From Peribacillus frigoritolerans (lineage in GTDB: Bacteria; Bacillota; Bacilli; Bacillales; DSM-1321): a DNA stretch of 64,000 bases. A program made the translations under genes and the position numbers. Within the stretch, counting starts at the first letter, position 1, and each line of letters starts with the position of its first letter. The DNA lies in the NCBI GenBank assembly GCA_030562215.1, contig JAUPFL010000003.1:62001-126000 (forward strand), read 5' to 3'. Shown one piece after another: positions 39,613-50,614 of the stretch. Below the pieces are notes generated by a model that was not told the DNA's origin, did no database searches, and saw nothing but the letters and a program-made list of their open reading frames with translations.

Positions 39613-40161
39613 TCACTTTATAATGGAATATAGCTTTAGGTCTTGATGCTTTCCCTTAACAAACATTCCTTTTCTTATGATTCCCTCAAAAGACATACCA
39701 GCCTTTTGCATGACTCGCTCTGAACCTGAATTTTCAACAAAGCACCGTGCTTGTATTCGAACTAGGTTCATATTTTCGAAGCCAAAGGCGATTATCTTTT
39801 GAGCTGCCTCCGTCATATATCCACTCCCCCAATATTCGGGTGCAAGCACATACCCAATTTCTGCACTATGATGATCAACCTGCCATGAAACAAAATCAAT
39901 AGTACCAATCAACTTACCGCTTTCCTTGTGTTCTATGCCCCATGGAGCGATTTTCTTATCCTCATAATTTTGTAGGATAAATCGGATAAAATCTTTAGTA
40001 TCACATAGGGAACGATGGGCTTCCCATGTGACGTAACGGGAAACTTCACTGTTGGATGCATAAGCGAACATGTCTTCGGCATCATTCATGGTGACTTTCC
40101 TCATGACCAAACGTTTTGATTCTATAGTAGGCAGCTGTCCATATATTTCTTTCACTTTCAT
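39613..40161 (-). CDS. GNAT family N-acetyltransferase (RimJ/RimL type)
   Basis: 182 aa from ATG 40161 after GGGGTG. RimJ/RimL-like acetyltransferase: LVMRKVTMNDAEDMFAYASN, IGYVLAPEYWGSGYMTEAAQ (the acetyl-CoA-binding motif A) and ENSGSERVMQKAGMSFEGII. Members acetylate N-termini of ribosomal proteins or small amines; the target is not predictable. Single gene between divergent neighbours. Confidence 0.85.
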   Translation of the reverse strand: MKVKEIYGQLPTIESKRLVMRKVTMNDAEDMFAYASNSEVSRYVTWEAHRSLCDTKDFIRFILQNYEDKKIAPWGIEHKESGKLIGTIDFVSWQVDHHSAEIGYVLAPEYWGSGYMTEAAQKIIAFGFENMNLVRIQARCFVENSGSERVMQKAGMSFEGIIRKGMFVKGKHQDLKLYSIIK

Positions 40162-40280
40162 GATTACACCCCATTCCATTGATTATTAGTATTATAGCAA
40201 GGTTGTTAAGCAATCGCTTTCCCAATTGAAATATTATCGAAACTTACGTATAATTCAGAAAAATGCACAGGGGGATAATT

Positions 40281-41236
40281 ATGTCAAAAAGAAAACTCGT
40301 AATTAGCCAAAATTTGAATGAGCTCTTATTACAGAAGATCCAAGAATTGATCCCCGAGTGGACTGTTATCACTGGAAGATCTCCGGAAAAATGGAGAGAT
40401 CATATTGCCGATGCAGAAGTGATCGCAGGCTGGAAAGCGGAAATGTCTGTATTGATTGATGCAAGCGATGTTAAATGGATCCAGACATGGAGCGCCGGAG
40501 TGAATGCCTTACCCCTTGCAAATTTAGAACAAAAGAATGTTCAGATTACAACTGCAAACGGCGTTCATGCGTATCCCATTTCAGAAACTATTTTCGCGTT
40601 AATGCTTGCCTTAACAAGAAAAGTAGATACATATATTAAGCAACAACAGACAAAGACCTGGCATCATGCACATATGAAGCAGGAAATTCATGAAAAGACC
40701 ATCGGAATCATCGGTGTCGGAAAAATCGGAAAGGAAACCGCAAAAATTTCCAAGGCTTTTGGCATGACCGTATTGGGAATGCGCCATTCCGGTAAATCAG
40801 AAGAATTTGTCGATGAGATGTTCACACAAAAACAATTGAATGACCTTCTTCCTAGGTGTGATTATATTGTCGTGACATTACCTTTAACCCCAGAAACAAG
40901 GAATATGTTTGGCAAAAAGGAATTCAAGTTAATGAAGCACTCCGCTTTTTCATTAATATAGGAAGGGGAAACCTCGTCATTCAAAACGAATTGATTCAAG
41001 CGCTTAAGGACAAAGATATTGCAGGTGCTGGTCTTGATGTGTTTGAAACGGAGCCCCTTCCTGAGAATAGCCCATTATGGGAGTTGAGCAATGTAATCAT
41101 CTCGCCGCACACATCCGGAAATACGGAATTTTACGACCAAAGGCTAATTCAGGATATTTTCATCCCGAATTTAAAGAACTATTTAAAAGGTAAAACACCT
41201 TCAACAAATTTACTTGATTACAAAAAAGGGTATTAA
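40281..41236 (+). CDS. D-isomer specific 2-hydroxyacid dehydrogenase, frameshifted as sequenced
   Basis: About 318 aa when rejoined. The NAD-binding motif is IGIIGVGKIGKETAKI, the catalytic Arg lies in the restored HSAFFINIGRGN, the Glu is in AGAGLDVFETEPLP, and the His is in VIISPHTSGNTE. It reduces a 2-oxoacid to a D-2-hydroxyacid or the reverse. The break is a T5 run near 40948. ATG 40281 follows AGGGGGA. The substrate (for example glyoxylate, hydroxypyruvate or phenylpyruvate) is not evident. Confidence 0.85.
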
Positions 41237-41420
41237 GAAATGTTCATGGTCTGTGTACATAAATAATCTTCCCTTGTAAGCTTGCAGATTCCGACATTAT
41301 CTGTTATATTTAAAAAGAATTATTTTTGTTCGGGAAGATTGATAAGTGAAAAACTTTTCGTCTAATGATTGAGCAAGGGTAGTAACACAATGTGTGGATT
41401 CACACTAGGAGGCAACAACA

Positions 41421-41621
41421 ATGGAACAAGGTAAAGTAAAATGGTTTAACGCAGAAAAAGGATTTGGCTTCATCGAACGCGAAAACGGAGACGATGTATT
41501 CGTACATTTCTCAGCTATCCAAAGCGAAGGATTCAAATCATTAGACGAAGGTCAAGAAGTTACTTTTGAAGTTGAGCAAGGTCAACGTGGACCCCAAGCT
41601 ACTAACGTTCAAAAAGCGTAA
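41421..41621 (+). CDS. Cold-shock protein (CspB/CspD type)
   Basis: 66 aa, intact. Single cold-shock domain: [18 protein letters not shown] (RNP-1 KGFGFI) and [11 protein letters not shown] (RNP-2). It binds single-stranded nucleic acids and acts as an RNA chaperone. It has a strong AGGAGG site and probably a long leader, since nearly 180 bp separate it from the previous gene. Such leaders carry the cold response in other Csp genes; I could not define a cold-box. A strong terminator follows. Confidence 0.93.
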   Translation: MEQGKVKWFNAEKGFGFIERENGDDVFVHFSAIQSEGFKSLDEGQEVTFEVEQGQRGPQATNVQKA

Positions 41622-41639
41622 TTTTAAATACAATATATA

Positions 41640-41670
41640 ACGGACCCTACTTGTAGGGTCTGTTTTTTTT
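41640..41670 (+). terminator. Terminator of the cold-shock gene
   Basis: GGACCCTAC and GTAGGGTCT arms are followed by T8. Confidence 0.85.
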
Positions 41671-41690
41671 GATTGAAATAGCAATCATAA

Positions 41691-41716
41691 AAAAACCCTA
41701 TTCACAGGGAATAGGG
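41691..41716 (-). terminator. Minus-strand terminator beyond the crotonase gene
   Basis: CCCTATTC / GAATAGGG with a 5-nt loop and a T run on the minus strand, about 200 bp past the enoyl-CoA hydratase-like gene. Confidence 0.65.
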
Positions 41717-41912
41717 AACATGAAACAAGTTTAGTAAATGGTAAACCTAGTATAACACACTAAGAAAAGAAACCTAATTTATCCGAAAAGTAAAAATTAT
41801 CGCGCACTTCCGAAGCCCTGGATTTCGACCTCACCATTCATTCATTTCTTATCCGCTTCATATGTTCGATCCGTTCCCCATGGATAAAACGGAGGCATAT
41901 CAGTGCTGCTTT

Positions 41913-42701
41913 TCATTTTGAAATCAGCTTTCCTTTTTCGAGAAAAGCTTTGATCCCTTCTAATGCATCAGCTTGTTTTCCGGTCCAATGAATCATTTTC
42001 GATTCTATTTTGTGGGATTCAACAGGATGGTTTGCACCGAGCATTGACCACATTAACTGCCTGGATAACGTCACAGAGACGGAAGATGTATTTTCCGCAA
42101 TGTCTGTCGCAATTTCCATTGCAGCAGACATCAATTCGTCTGGCTCGACGATCTTGTTTACCAACCTTCCCTCATATGCTTCACTGGCCGTAATCATCCT
42201 GCCGGTAAAAATCCATTCGGAAGCTTTTCCCATTCCGACAAGCCTAGGTAGGAACCAGCCGCTGCATGCCTCCATCGTTATCCCCCGCCTTGCAAATACA
42301 AAACCCATTTTTGCATCTGTTGAAGCAATTCTGATGTCCATGGGTAAAGTCATAGTTATCCCGATCCCGACTGCCTCTCCATTAATGGCCGCTATCATAG
42401 GTTTCTTCATCTCAAAAATCCGTAATGACAACATACCCCCTGCATCGCGATATTCAACCAAAGGAGTGTGATCCATAAACGTTTCTGCACCTTTTTCCAA
42501 ATCCATTCCGGCACAAAAAGCATCCCCAGCACCAGTTAATATGACGGCTCGTACGTCATCATTTTCATCCGCTTCATTAAAAGCGCGAATCATCTCCTCA
42601 CACATCTTTTCATTGAAAGCATTCATTCTCTCAGGACGATTAAGGGTAACAATCATGATACGATCGACGATTTCACTAGTTATCGTGGAATACAATAACA
42701 T
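41913..42701 (-). CDS. Enoyl-CoA hydratase/isomerase family protein
   Basis: 262 aa, intact. Crotonase fold: the oxyanion hole segment GAGDAFCAGMDLEKGAETF and GEAVGIGITMTLPMDIRIAS. The second-helix Glu region is FARRGITMEACSGWFLPRL. Members hydrate or isomerise acyl-CoA esters. There is no adjacent beta-oxidation gene, so its pathway is open. AAGGAGGG lies very close to the ATG at 42701; the TTG two codons later has better spacing and may be the true start. Confidence 0.85.
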   Translation of the reverse strand: MLLYSTITSEIVDRIMIVTLNRPERMNAFNEKMCEEMIRAFNEADENDDVRAVILTGAGDAFCAGMDLEKGAETFMDHTPLVEYRDAGGMLSLRIFEMKKPMIAAINGEAVGIGITMTLPMDIRIASTDAKMGFVFARRGITMEACSGWFLPRLVGMGKASEWIFTGRMITASEAYEGRLVNKIVEPDELMSAAMEIATDIAENTSSVSVTLSRQLMWSMLGANHPVESHKIESKMIHWTGKQADALEGIKAFLEKGKLISK

Positions 42702-42871
42702 TCCCTCCTTCTCTCACAAATTGAAACATTCAACGGAATTTGATTTTTACATATAATTACATATTATATGTTTTATTTTCAGATTCCTAGTTATTTATTT
42801 TGACATGCTGATTATTAATTTAAATCTGAAGGATAATCACTCTTTTCTAAAAATATTTTACTTAAATGTGT

Positions 42872-42907
42872 AAAAAAAGACCAGTCGCATATGCAACTGG
42901 TTTTTTT
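42872..42907 (-). terminator. Terminator of the opp operon
   Basis: ACCAGT-CGCATATGCA-ACTGGT, flanked by A and T tracts, lies immediately beyond the oppF stop. Confidence 0.85.
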
Positions 42908-42909
42908 GT

Positions 42910-43901
42910 TTACCAATATAAATGACAAGCAACGAAATGCCCTGGTTTTTGTTCTTTCCATTCAGGTACAGCACTGGAGCATATCTCCATCGCTTTAGGG
43001 CAGCGAGTCCGGAATACACAACCGCTCGGCGGATTGATCGGACTTGGTACATCGCCTTTAAGTACGATTCTTTCCGTTTAATAGTCGGGTCTGGTATCGG
43101 CACTGCGGATAGCAAGGCCTGTGTGTATGGGTGTAGCGGATCTTTCGTTAAAGAATCACTATCCGAAAGTTCCATCATTTTCCCAAGGTACATGACTAAA
43201 ATGCGGTCTGAAATATACTTGACCATCGATAAATCATGCGCGATGAACAAATAAGTCAATCCCATTTCTTTTTGCAGCTCTTTTAATAAGTTGACCACTT
43301 GGGCCTGTATCGAAACATCCAAGGCAGAGATTGGTTCATCACAAACGATGAATTTAGGATTTAATGCCAACGCCCTTGCAATTCCAATACGCTGGCGTTG
43401 TCCACCACTGAATTCATGCGGAAAACGAGTGATATGTTCCGGACTTAAACCAACGAGCTTTAACAGGTCTTCCACCCGTTTTCTTCGCTCTTTACCTTTT
43501 GATATCCCATGAATGGCAAGTGGTTCCCCAATCAATTCCTCCACCTTCATCCTTGGGTTCAAGGATGCGTAGGGATCTTGGAAAATCATTTGTATTTCAC
43601 GGCGGATATGTGACATTTCCCCGGGTTTGTAATCGAAAATATTTTTCCCCTGAAAGAGGACTTCTCCATCTGTCGGTTCATAAAGCCGAGTGATCGTACG
43701 ACCTGCAGTCGACTTACCGCAACCGCTTTCCCCTACAAGACCGACAGTTTCCCCTGGGTAGATTTTGAGATCCAAACCATCTACCGCTTTCAGCGATTGA
43801 GAACCAATAGGAAAATGCTTCTTCAGATTCTTTATTTCAACAAGAGGAGAATTTTCGTTGTCTGTCTTTACTTTTACGGCCTTATTTTTCAGTGAAACCA
43901 T
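42910..43901 (-). CDS. oppF: Oligopeptide ABC transporter ATP-binding protein OppF, frameshifted as sequenced
   Basis: About 330 aa when rejoined. Walker A is [16 protein letters not shown], the signature is [17 protein letters not shown], and Walker B is [14 protein letters not shown]. The Opp-type C-terminal domain becomes visible only after restoring an A3 run near 43048, which gives [20 protein letters not shown]. Those cysteines match the Fe-S-like cluster of OppD/OppF. ATG 43901 follows AAAGGAGGAG. Last gene of oppABCDF; with OppD it powers peptide import. Confidence 0.92.
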
Positions 43902-43914
43902 TGGTTCTCCTCCT

Positions 43915-44930
43915 TTATACATTAGTAGGTTCTTGTACCTGTGCTGCCTTTGCCATTGGGTGGTGCAGCCAGCATGCGGCTGTCTGACCTTCTCCCACTA
44001 CTTCCAGCTCCGGATCATGGTCTTTACACACTTTCATTGCTGACTCACATCTTGGATAAAATGGGCATCCTTTTGGCGGATCCAATAAATCCGGTGGTGA
44101 TCCGATAATCGGAACCAATGGAGCCGTTTTTTCCATATCCAGCCTTGGCACCGTTTTAAGCAGACCTCTTGTATATGGATGCTGCGGGTTTGAAAATATA
44201 GCTTCTACCGTACCCGTTTCCACGACCTTGCCTGCATACATGACGACTACCCGTTCACAAGTTTCCGCAACCACACCTAAATCATGAGTGATCAAAATGA
44301 TGGAAGTATCCATTCTTCGTTGGATATCTTTCATCAGTTCCAAAATTTGCGCTTGTATCGTTACATCCAATGCTGTTGTAGGTTCATCGGCAATCAGCAA
44401 TTTCGGTTCACAAGCAAGGGCCATAGCTATCATCGCCCTTTGGCGCATCCCACCTGAAAACTCATGAGGATATTGCTGCATCCTTTTTTCCGGCTGAGGA
44501 ATACCTACCAGTTTGAGCGTTTCCAACGCCCGTTCGTATGCATCATTTCGGGACATGTTTTTATTATGCTTTAAAATACCTTCCATGATCTGGCTGCCGA
44601 TTTTTGTTGTCGGATTGAGCGAAGTCATCGGATCCTGGAAAATCATGCTGATTTCATTTCCGCGAATCTTCTGCATTTCCGTTTCACTCATTTTAAGAAG
44701 GTTTTTACCGCCAAAATTTATCGACCCTTTTCCATACTCTGCTGGAGGTGTTTCCAATAATCTCATGATAGATTTCGCTGTAACACTTTTGCCGCATCCG
44801 GACTCCCCAACAATGGCAACGGCTTCCCCTTTTTCACTTCAAAGTTCACACCGCGAACCGCTTGCACTTTTCCTGCATAAGTATGGAAGGTGATTTGTAA
44901 ATCGTTGACTTCTAAAAGATTCTCCATCAT
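43915..44930 (-). CDS. oppD: Oligopeptide ABC transporter ATP-binding protein OppD, frameshifted as sequenced
   Basis: About 338 aa when rejoined. The N-terminus [19 protein letters not shown] and Walker A ([13 protein letters not shown]) lie upstream of a G4-run break near 44833. The rest has the signature [17 protein letters not shown], Walker [15 protein letters not shown], and the C-terminal [15 protein letters not shown] cluster. Two adjacent ATG codons (44930, 44927) follow AGGAGGG. It lies between oppC and oppF and is 13 bp from oppF. Confidence 0.92.
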
Positions 44931-44983
44931 CGTCCCTCCTATTCTAGTAATTTCAAATCTTTATGTTAGATGTTAGGACTCAT

Positions 44984-45912
44984 TTATTTCCTTAGTTTTG
45001 GATCTAGGGCATCCTGTAATCCGTCACCCGCCACATTGAACGCGAACATCGTTAAGGAAATCAATATTGCAGGGATTAAAAGTTGGTAGAAGTTTCCTAC
45101 CAAAATGCTTCCCAGGGCATCACTTGTCAATGTTCCCCAACTTGCCTGAGGCGCCGGCACTCCCAACCCCAAAAAGCTAAGTGTAGCTTCGGCAAAAATA
45201 GCAGTGGGTACAGTCAATGTTAAATTGACAAGGATCGGCCCCATTGTATTTGGAATCATGTGTTTTCTTAAAGTCCAGCTCGTATTGGCTCCAGAGATTG
45301 TTGCAGCATGGATATATTCATTCTCTTTCAGCTGTAAAACCTGTCCCCGTACCAGTCGCGCCATTGGAATCCACCCCGTAATCGACATCGCAATGATGAT
45401 CGGCAGAATACCAGGCTTTAATACGACCATCATCAAGATAACCATCAATAAGTATGGGATCGCATAGATTACCTCAGCAAACCGCATCATGATATTATCC
45501 GTGCGTCCACCGCGAATGGCTGAAATCCCCCATAAAGGACCCCTATTAAAAAGTCGATCAGCGCTGCCATCAATCCAATGAACAAGGATATTCTCGCACC
45601 ATACCAAGCTCGCGTAAATAGATCCCTTCCTGATGAATCCGTTCCAAACCAATGCTCGCTATTTGGGCTAAGATTCTTTTTCTCGAAATCTTGTCCATAA
45701 TAAGTATATCCGTTAATATACGGACCAAAAATCGCCATCAAGACCAAGAGGATTATAAGAATGAATCCCGTCATCGCCAGCTTATTTTCTTTAAAACGAC
45801 GCCAGACGTCAGACCAATATGAAACAGTAGGTCTGGCTATTTTTTCGGCTTCCTTAAAGTTGCCTTCAGCGGGTTGGAACATATCTTCGGTTAAATGCAC
45901 TTTATCTGCCAT
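44984..45912 (-). CDS. oppC: Oligopeptide ABC transporter permease OppC, frameshifted as sequenced
   Basis: About 309 aa when rejoined. OppC-type permease with an N-terminal cytoplasmic extension and helix (MTGFILIILLVLMAIFGPYI), NSEHWFGTDSSGRDLFTR, and the EAA loop GANTSWTLRKHMIPNTMGPI. The break is a G5 run near 45526; restoring it gives GVLYGGISAIRGGRTDN. It overlaps the end of oppB by 11 bp, a sign of translational coupling. Confidence 0.92.
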
Positions 45913-46840
45913 TATTTCTTCTCCCCGTCACTTTTATTCTAGGATCAATCAACGTATAGGCTATATCAACTATGAATATCAATAGGATAAGCACCGCACT
46001 ATACACAATTGTGGAACCAAGAATGACCGGGTAGTCTCTGTTGGATATTCCCTTTACGAACATATCTCCCATGCCCGGAATACCAAAAATACGTTCAATG
46101 ATGAAGCTTCCTGTCACGATATTAGCCGTAAGGATGCCCAGAATCGTGATAATCGGCAATAACGCATTCCGAATCGCATGTTTAATTATGACACCGCTCC
46201 GTTTCAATCCTTTGGCCTTCGCTGTTAAAATGTAATCCTGCCCCATTACTTCCAGCATGCTTGTCCGCATCAATCTCGCGATGAAAGCAAGCGGCATCAT
46301 CGAAAGGGCAATGGATGGTAAAATGGTATGCTGCCATGTCGCCCATGTAGCAACAGGGAATATATTCCATTGAATCGCAAAATAATTGATTAAAATAGTT
46401 GCCAGGATAAAGTTAGGAACGGAAATCCCAACGATGGCAATGACCATTGATAAATAGTCGGGCCATTTATTTCTTTTCAGTGAAGCCACGACACCTAATA
46501 TCAGCCCAAAGAAGATGGCAATCACCAGTGCTTGTGCCCCTAAGTGCAAGGACACTGGAAATCCCTTCAAAATGTAATCATTCACGGAAATGGATGAGGA
46601 TTTCAATGAAGGACCAAAATCAAATTGAACGACTTCCAATAAATAATTCCCATATTGGGTCAACAACGGTTTGTCCAACCCATAGTGGACTTGAAGGTTT
46701 TCATATACAGCAGGAGGCATGGCTCCTTCTTTCGCAAATGGATTTCCCGGAATCGTATGCATTATGATGAACGTTAATGTAATAACAGCCCATAAAGTAA
46801 TAATCGCCCATTTAAAACGGTTTAATGTATATCTCAACAT
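45902..46840 (-). CDS. oppB: Oligopeptide ABC transporter permease OppB
   Basis: 312 aa, intact, from ATG 46840 after GGGGTG. Six helices; the EAA loop is GQDYILTAKAKGLKRSGVII, followed by RNALLPIITILGI. With OppC it forms the channel for oligopeptides. It is separated from oppA by a hairpin that probably lets only part of the transcription continue, and it overlaps oppC. Confidence 0.92.
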   Translation of the reverse strand: MLRYTLNRFKWAIITLWAVITLTFIIMHTIPGNPFAKEGAMPPAVYENLQVHYGLDKPLLTQYGNYLLEVVQFDFGPSLKSSSISVNDYILKGFPVSLHLGAQALVIAIFFGLILGVVASLKRNKWPDYLSMVIAIVGISVPNFILATILINYFAIQWNIFPVATWATWQHTILPSIALSMMPLAFIARLMRTSMLEVMGQDYILTAKAKGLKRSGVIIKHAIRNALLPIITILGILTANIVTGSFIIERIFGIPGMGDMFVKGISNRDYPVILGSTIVYSAVLILLIFIVDIAYTLIDPRIKVTGRRNNGR

Positions 46841-46920
46841 GGTAATCACCCCAATCATCGATTTTCTAAGAAGTTGAAAACGGAAATGAATTCATGAAAT
46901 ATTCAAATTCGCAATTGAAA

Positions 46921-46952
46921 AATGGGGTATGTCCTTAATCGGACATACCTCC
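46921..46952 (-). terminator. Attenuating hairpin between oppA and oppB
   Basis: GGTATGTCC / GGACATACC with a 6-nt loop, extended by AATGGG/CCCATT, then TTTTT on the minus strand. It lies between oppA and the other opp genes. A leaky terminator here would give more binding protein than permease, as in other opp operons. Confidence 0.7.
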
Positions 46953-46973
46953 CATTTCACTTTTATCCTTCCT

Positions 46974-48607
46974 TTACTTTTTATCCGCGTATATAAAGTT
47001 CGGATATGCGTTAATTGGAGCAAAAACTCCAGTAACATTCGATTTAACCATATATGGTTTTGTATAGAAGTAAATCGGAAGGATCGGCATTTCTTCGATC
47101 AGAACTTCTTCTGCTTTATGTAAAGCAGCCATGCGTTCTTTTGGATCCATTGTGGATTTTGCCTGTTTTAATAAACCATCATATTCTTTGTTAGACCAAT
47201 TTGCATCATTATAGGCACCGTCCGTTTCCCAAAGCATGAAAGTCATTGGGTCAACATAGTCACCAACCCATCCTGCCCGGGAAATTTCAAAGTCGCCAGC
47301 TTTTTCACGATCAAGCTTAACCTGGAATTCTGCATTTTCAAGTGTCACTTCAACACCCAGATTATCGCGCCACATTCCTTGAACAGCTTCAGCAATTTTC
47401 TTATGAGTATCTAAAGTGTTATACAAAATTGAAAACTCAGGTAATTCTTTCATGCCTTCTTCAGCAAGACCTTCTTTTAACAATTTCTTGGCTTCGGCAA
47501 AGTTTTCTTCAAATAGGTTACCTGTATTTTCCTGGAAATCTCCAGTTGCATCAGGAATGCCCGGCGGGATTACTCCATAGGCAGGCTTTTGACCGCCTTG
47601 AGCAACATTTTCGGTAATTTTTTACGTTCGATAGCCATCGAAAGCGCTTTCCTAACTTTTGCATTGTTGAAAGGTTTTACTTCCGTATTAAAGTTGTAAT
47701 AGTAAACGGCAAGTTCTGCGCCATTTTTGAATTCTTTGTCTCCTGAATTAACCAATTGACCTTGGACGTCCACTGGCAGCGGATAAGCGATATCCAATTC
47801 GCCACTCTGATACATTTGCCATGCTGTATTTTCATCTTCAATTAGAGCAAAGTTAACCGCGTCCAATTTGATTTTATCTTTATCGTAGTAATTTTCATTC
47901 TTTTCGATTTTCAGGCTTTCTTTATGTTTCCACTCCGTTAATTTGAACGGACCGTTCGATACGTGTGTTTTTGCATCCAAAGCCCATTTTGGATTTTCTT
48001 CCTGTACCTTTTTATTGATTGGATAGAAAGTATAGAAAGAAGTCAAGTCAAGGAAATATGGTGTAGGCTGTTCCAAAGTAACCACCAGCGTATGTTCGTC
48101 TGTCGCTTTTACGCCCACGTCCTCTTCCTTCCCTTTCTTACTGTTGTATGCTTCCCCGCCTTTAAGGTAATAAAGTTGGTAAGCATAATCAGCAGCTGTT
48201 TCCGGTTTCAAAGCATATTTCCAAGCATATTCGAAGTCATTGGCTGTAAGCGGATCTCCATTTGACCATTTCAAACCATCTTTCAATTTGAATGTCCAAG
48301 TCAATCCATCTTCACTGATTTCCCATGATTCTGCAGAACCAGGTACGATTTTGCCTTCTTCCGTTTTCTTTGTCAGTCCCTCGAACGTGTGTTCAAGGAT
48401 CCATGATTCATGAGTTCCTTGAGCATTGGCAGGGTGAAGCGAACCAGGTTCACTTGAATTGTTTACGTTTAATACTTTTGATCCGGATGAGTCACCCGAG
48501 CCGCCTTCTTTTTCATTCGAAGTTTCCTTCGAACCGCCGTTGCATGCCGCAAGCATTAGCATGATGGCCATAAGAATAGCAAGCACTGAAAATTTAGACT
48601 TTTTCAA
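46974..48607 (-). CDS. oppA: Oligopeptide-binding lipoprotein OppA, frameshifted as sequenced
   Basis: About 544 aa when rejoined. The lipoprotein signal is KKSKFSVLAILMAIMLM with lipobox LAAC. The family-5 solute-binding fold follows: SEPGSLHPANAQGTHESWIL, TWTFKLKDGLKWSNGDPLTA and the C-terminal GWVGDYVDPMTFMLWETDGA. The break is an A6 run of the coding strand near 47623; restoring it gives RKKITENVAQGGQKPAYG. The start is TTG 48607 after GAGGGGGA. First gene of the operon; binds peptides outside the membrane. Confidence 0.92.
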
Positions 48608-48702
48608 AAAATATTCCCCCTCATCTTTGATCTTTCTTAGAATATTCCCATTTAAGAGATTATCCTTCTAACACCTATTAATCTTCCGTATAGTACATAT
48701 AA

Positions 48703-48816
48703 TGTCAGCGAGGAAAGTTAGAAGCATTCATTGCAGGAATTCACCCAAAACAATTAGCGAACCGTTTGCATAAATCTGAATTTCTACCTAAAAAAGCAAT
48801 TAATGCAGTTTACTAG
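48703..48816 (+). pseudogene. Possible 3' gene remnant
   Basis: An open run of about 37 codons without a start encodes RGKLEAFIAGIHPKQLANRL, then HKSEFLPKKAINAVY and a stop. The composition is protein-like and unlike the AT-rich flanks. Nothing precedes it in frame. It may be the tail of a lost gene. The rest of the 700-bp gap between oppA and the next gene (48608-49310) shows only AT-rich DNA. Confidence 0.3.
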
Positions 48817-49310
48817 TTAAAAGTCACCTTCATTTCAACCTCGCTAAGGATACTATACCTCGAATTAAAGATGTTGAATTTTAAGTATATTACGAATAAA
48901 TCAAAAAATCAATAAACCGATGAGTACTTTTTCACAATATAGTAATTAATTGCTAATCAATTCGATCTAGATGCTAGGTAAAAAGAAATGATCACTCATT
49001 TTATGTAAAAAGGACTTCCGACTTCCAGTGATTTTTCCAAACACTTCTATATCAGTATTCATATAGGTTCTCTCGTCTATTTATTTCTAAATATTCTAAT
49101 AATTCACATCAGGTTGGTTACTAAGACAACTATCCTAGAAACCATCCCTGTTTCAATTATATATTTTAGTAGGATAATGCATTACCTCAATAAAATATAG
49201 AGTTCTATTTAATCAACTGCCGAATAATGGATATTAACTATATAGGAATAGAGATATTCCGGTTTCTCATCTTTTTGAACGCGTCAAATCCAATGAAAAA
49301 TGACCCTTCC

Positions 49311-49744
49311 TCATTTATGATTAAATAAATATAATGACACGAAAAGCAAACAAATTCCGGCCACCTTTTTGGCATCCAATGGGATGCGTATCCCTCAAAT
49401 AAACCGAAATGGTCAATGACTGCCCCAATTAATATCTGGCCTGCTATAACCCCGACCAAAGCCGGTGCCACACCAATCTGAGGGACGACCAATACTATCA
49501 CAATGACATAAATAGCCCCTAACAGTCCACCGATCAATTGCCATTTAGGTACAGACGCGACAGCGGAAATATTTCCATTCCCCGCAAACAAAACAATAAA
49601 TAATAAAGCAAGTGTCCCGATTCCAAACGAAATGAAAGAAGCTTCAATAACCCCCACTTTTTTCCCTAACCCACCATTGATTTGTCCTTGTATGGCTATG
49701 GTGATTCCGCCCAGGACCGCAAGCAACGGAAATAATATCTTCAC
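49311..49744 (-). CDS. DMT-family small permease (YdcZ/DUF606 type), frameshifted as sequenced
   Basis: About 144 aa when rejoined, the usual length of DUF606. Four or five helices: FPLLAVLGGITIAIQGQING, FISFGIGTLALLFIVLFAG, LIGGLLGAIYVIVIVLVVP and LVGVIAGQILIGAVIDHFGL. GTG 49744 follows AAAAGGAG. The break is near 49390; one added base gives EGYAIPLDAKKVAGICLLF and a stop at 49311. Family members may act as paired transporters; no partner copy is adjacent. Confidence 0.78.
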
Positions 49745-49853
49745 TATGATTTTCTCCTTTTTATGTCCATCCGGACGATTAATGAATTCGCATATCATTT
49801 TAACATGAAAATTATGTATATTGTCCTTTACTGATATAAAATCATCTGCAAAT

Positions 49854-49877
49854 AAAAAAACTGGCACTATCCGCCAG
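49854..49877 (-). terminator. Terminator of the GNAT gene
   Basis: CTGGC / GCCAG stem with A7 on the plus strand, which is T7 downstream on the minus strand. Confidence 0.6.
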
Positions 49878-49897
49878 CTGCAATGTTATATACCAAA

Positions 49898-50476
49898 CTA
49901 CAATCTATATGATCCCTGAACACTTTGATGTCGTAACTGGCAATACTCAGTACTCAACAAGGAAAATACCAGCGCATCATGCGACTGTTCGCGAAGAAAT
50001 AGATAACTTCGGAGACTGCCTTCCTCTTTGAATCCAAATTTCTTCAAAAGGTTTCTGGATGGAATATTATCCTTGAAAGTTAAAGCTGCGATTCTGTTCA
50101 GTCTCAATTCTTCAAAGCAATAGCGCAATACTTCGTTGACAGCTTCCGACGTAAAATGATTCCTCCAATATTCAGGATGGATTTCATATCCTATTTCGGT
50201 GCGTTTGTTCGCAAGGCTCAATTGATGCAGGCCAACAGTACCGATGAATTTGCCTGAATCCTTTAAAATGACTCCCCACCGCATCCCACGTTTGTTTATA
50301 TAAGCACTTTTAAACGAGTCGATTAAGCGGCGGGCATCTTCAACTAAAGTTAAACTTTCTATCCCATCATATTTGGTCACTTCATCTTTAGAGAGAATTT
50401 CAAACAGACTCTCAGCATGATGGTGACCTATTTCGACTAAACGCAGCCTTTCAGTCTCCAATTCCTTAAACCACAT
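49898..50476 (-). CDS. GNAT family N-acetyltransferase (RimJ/RimL type)
   Basis: 192 aa, intact. LETERLRLVEIGHHHAESLF, IGYEIHPEYWRNHFTSEAVN and NIPSRNLLKKFGFKEEGSLR are standard RimJ/RimL motifs, including the acetyl-CoA-binding region. GGGGGA precedes the ATG. It is distantly similar to the acetyltransferase at 39.6 kb. Substrate unknown. Confidence 0.85.
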   Translation of the reverse strand: MWFKELETERLRLVEIGHHHAESLFEILSKDEVTKYDGIESLTLVEDARRLIDSFKSAYINKRGMRWGVILKDSGKFIGTVGLHQLSLANKRTEIGYEIHPEYWRNHFTSEAVNEVLRYCFEELRLNRIAALTFKDNIPSRNLLKKFGFKEEGSLRSYLFLREQSHDALVFSLLSTEYCQLRHQSVQGSYRL

Positions 50477-50614
50477 CGAAGAATCCCCCGGTATATTCAG
50501 CTGTCTACTTTATTCTATTTATGAAGAAGAGATACCTGTCTTAATGTATAATACTTTTTGAAAAATTCCTTTCCTTAACATAAAATGCCGAGTCCTCATT
50601 TCCTCCTTTTGAAA

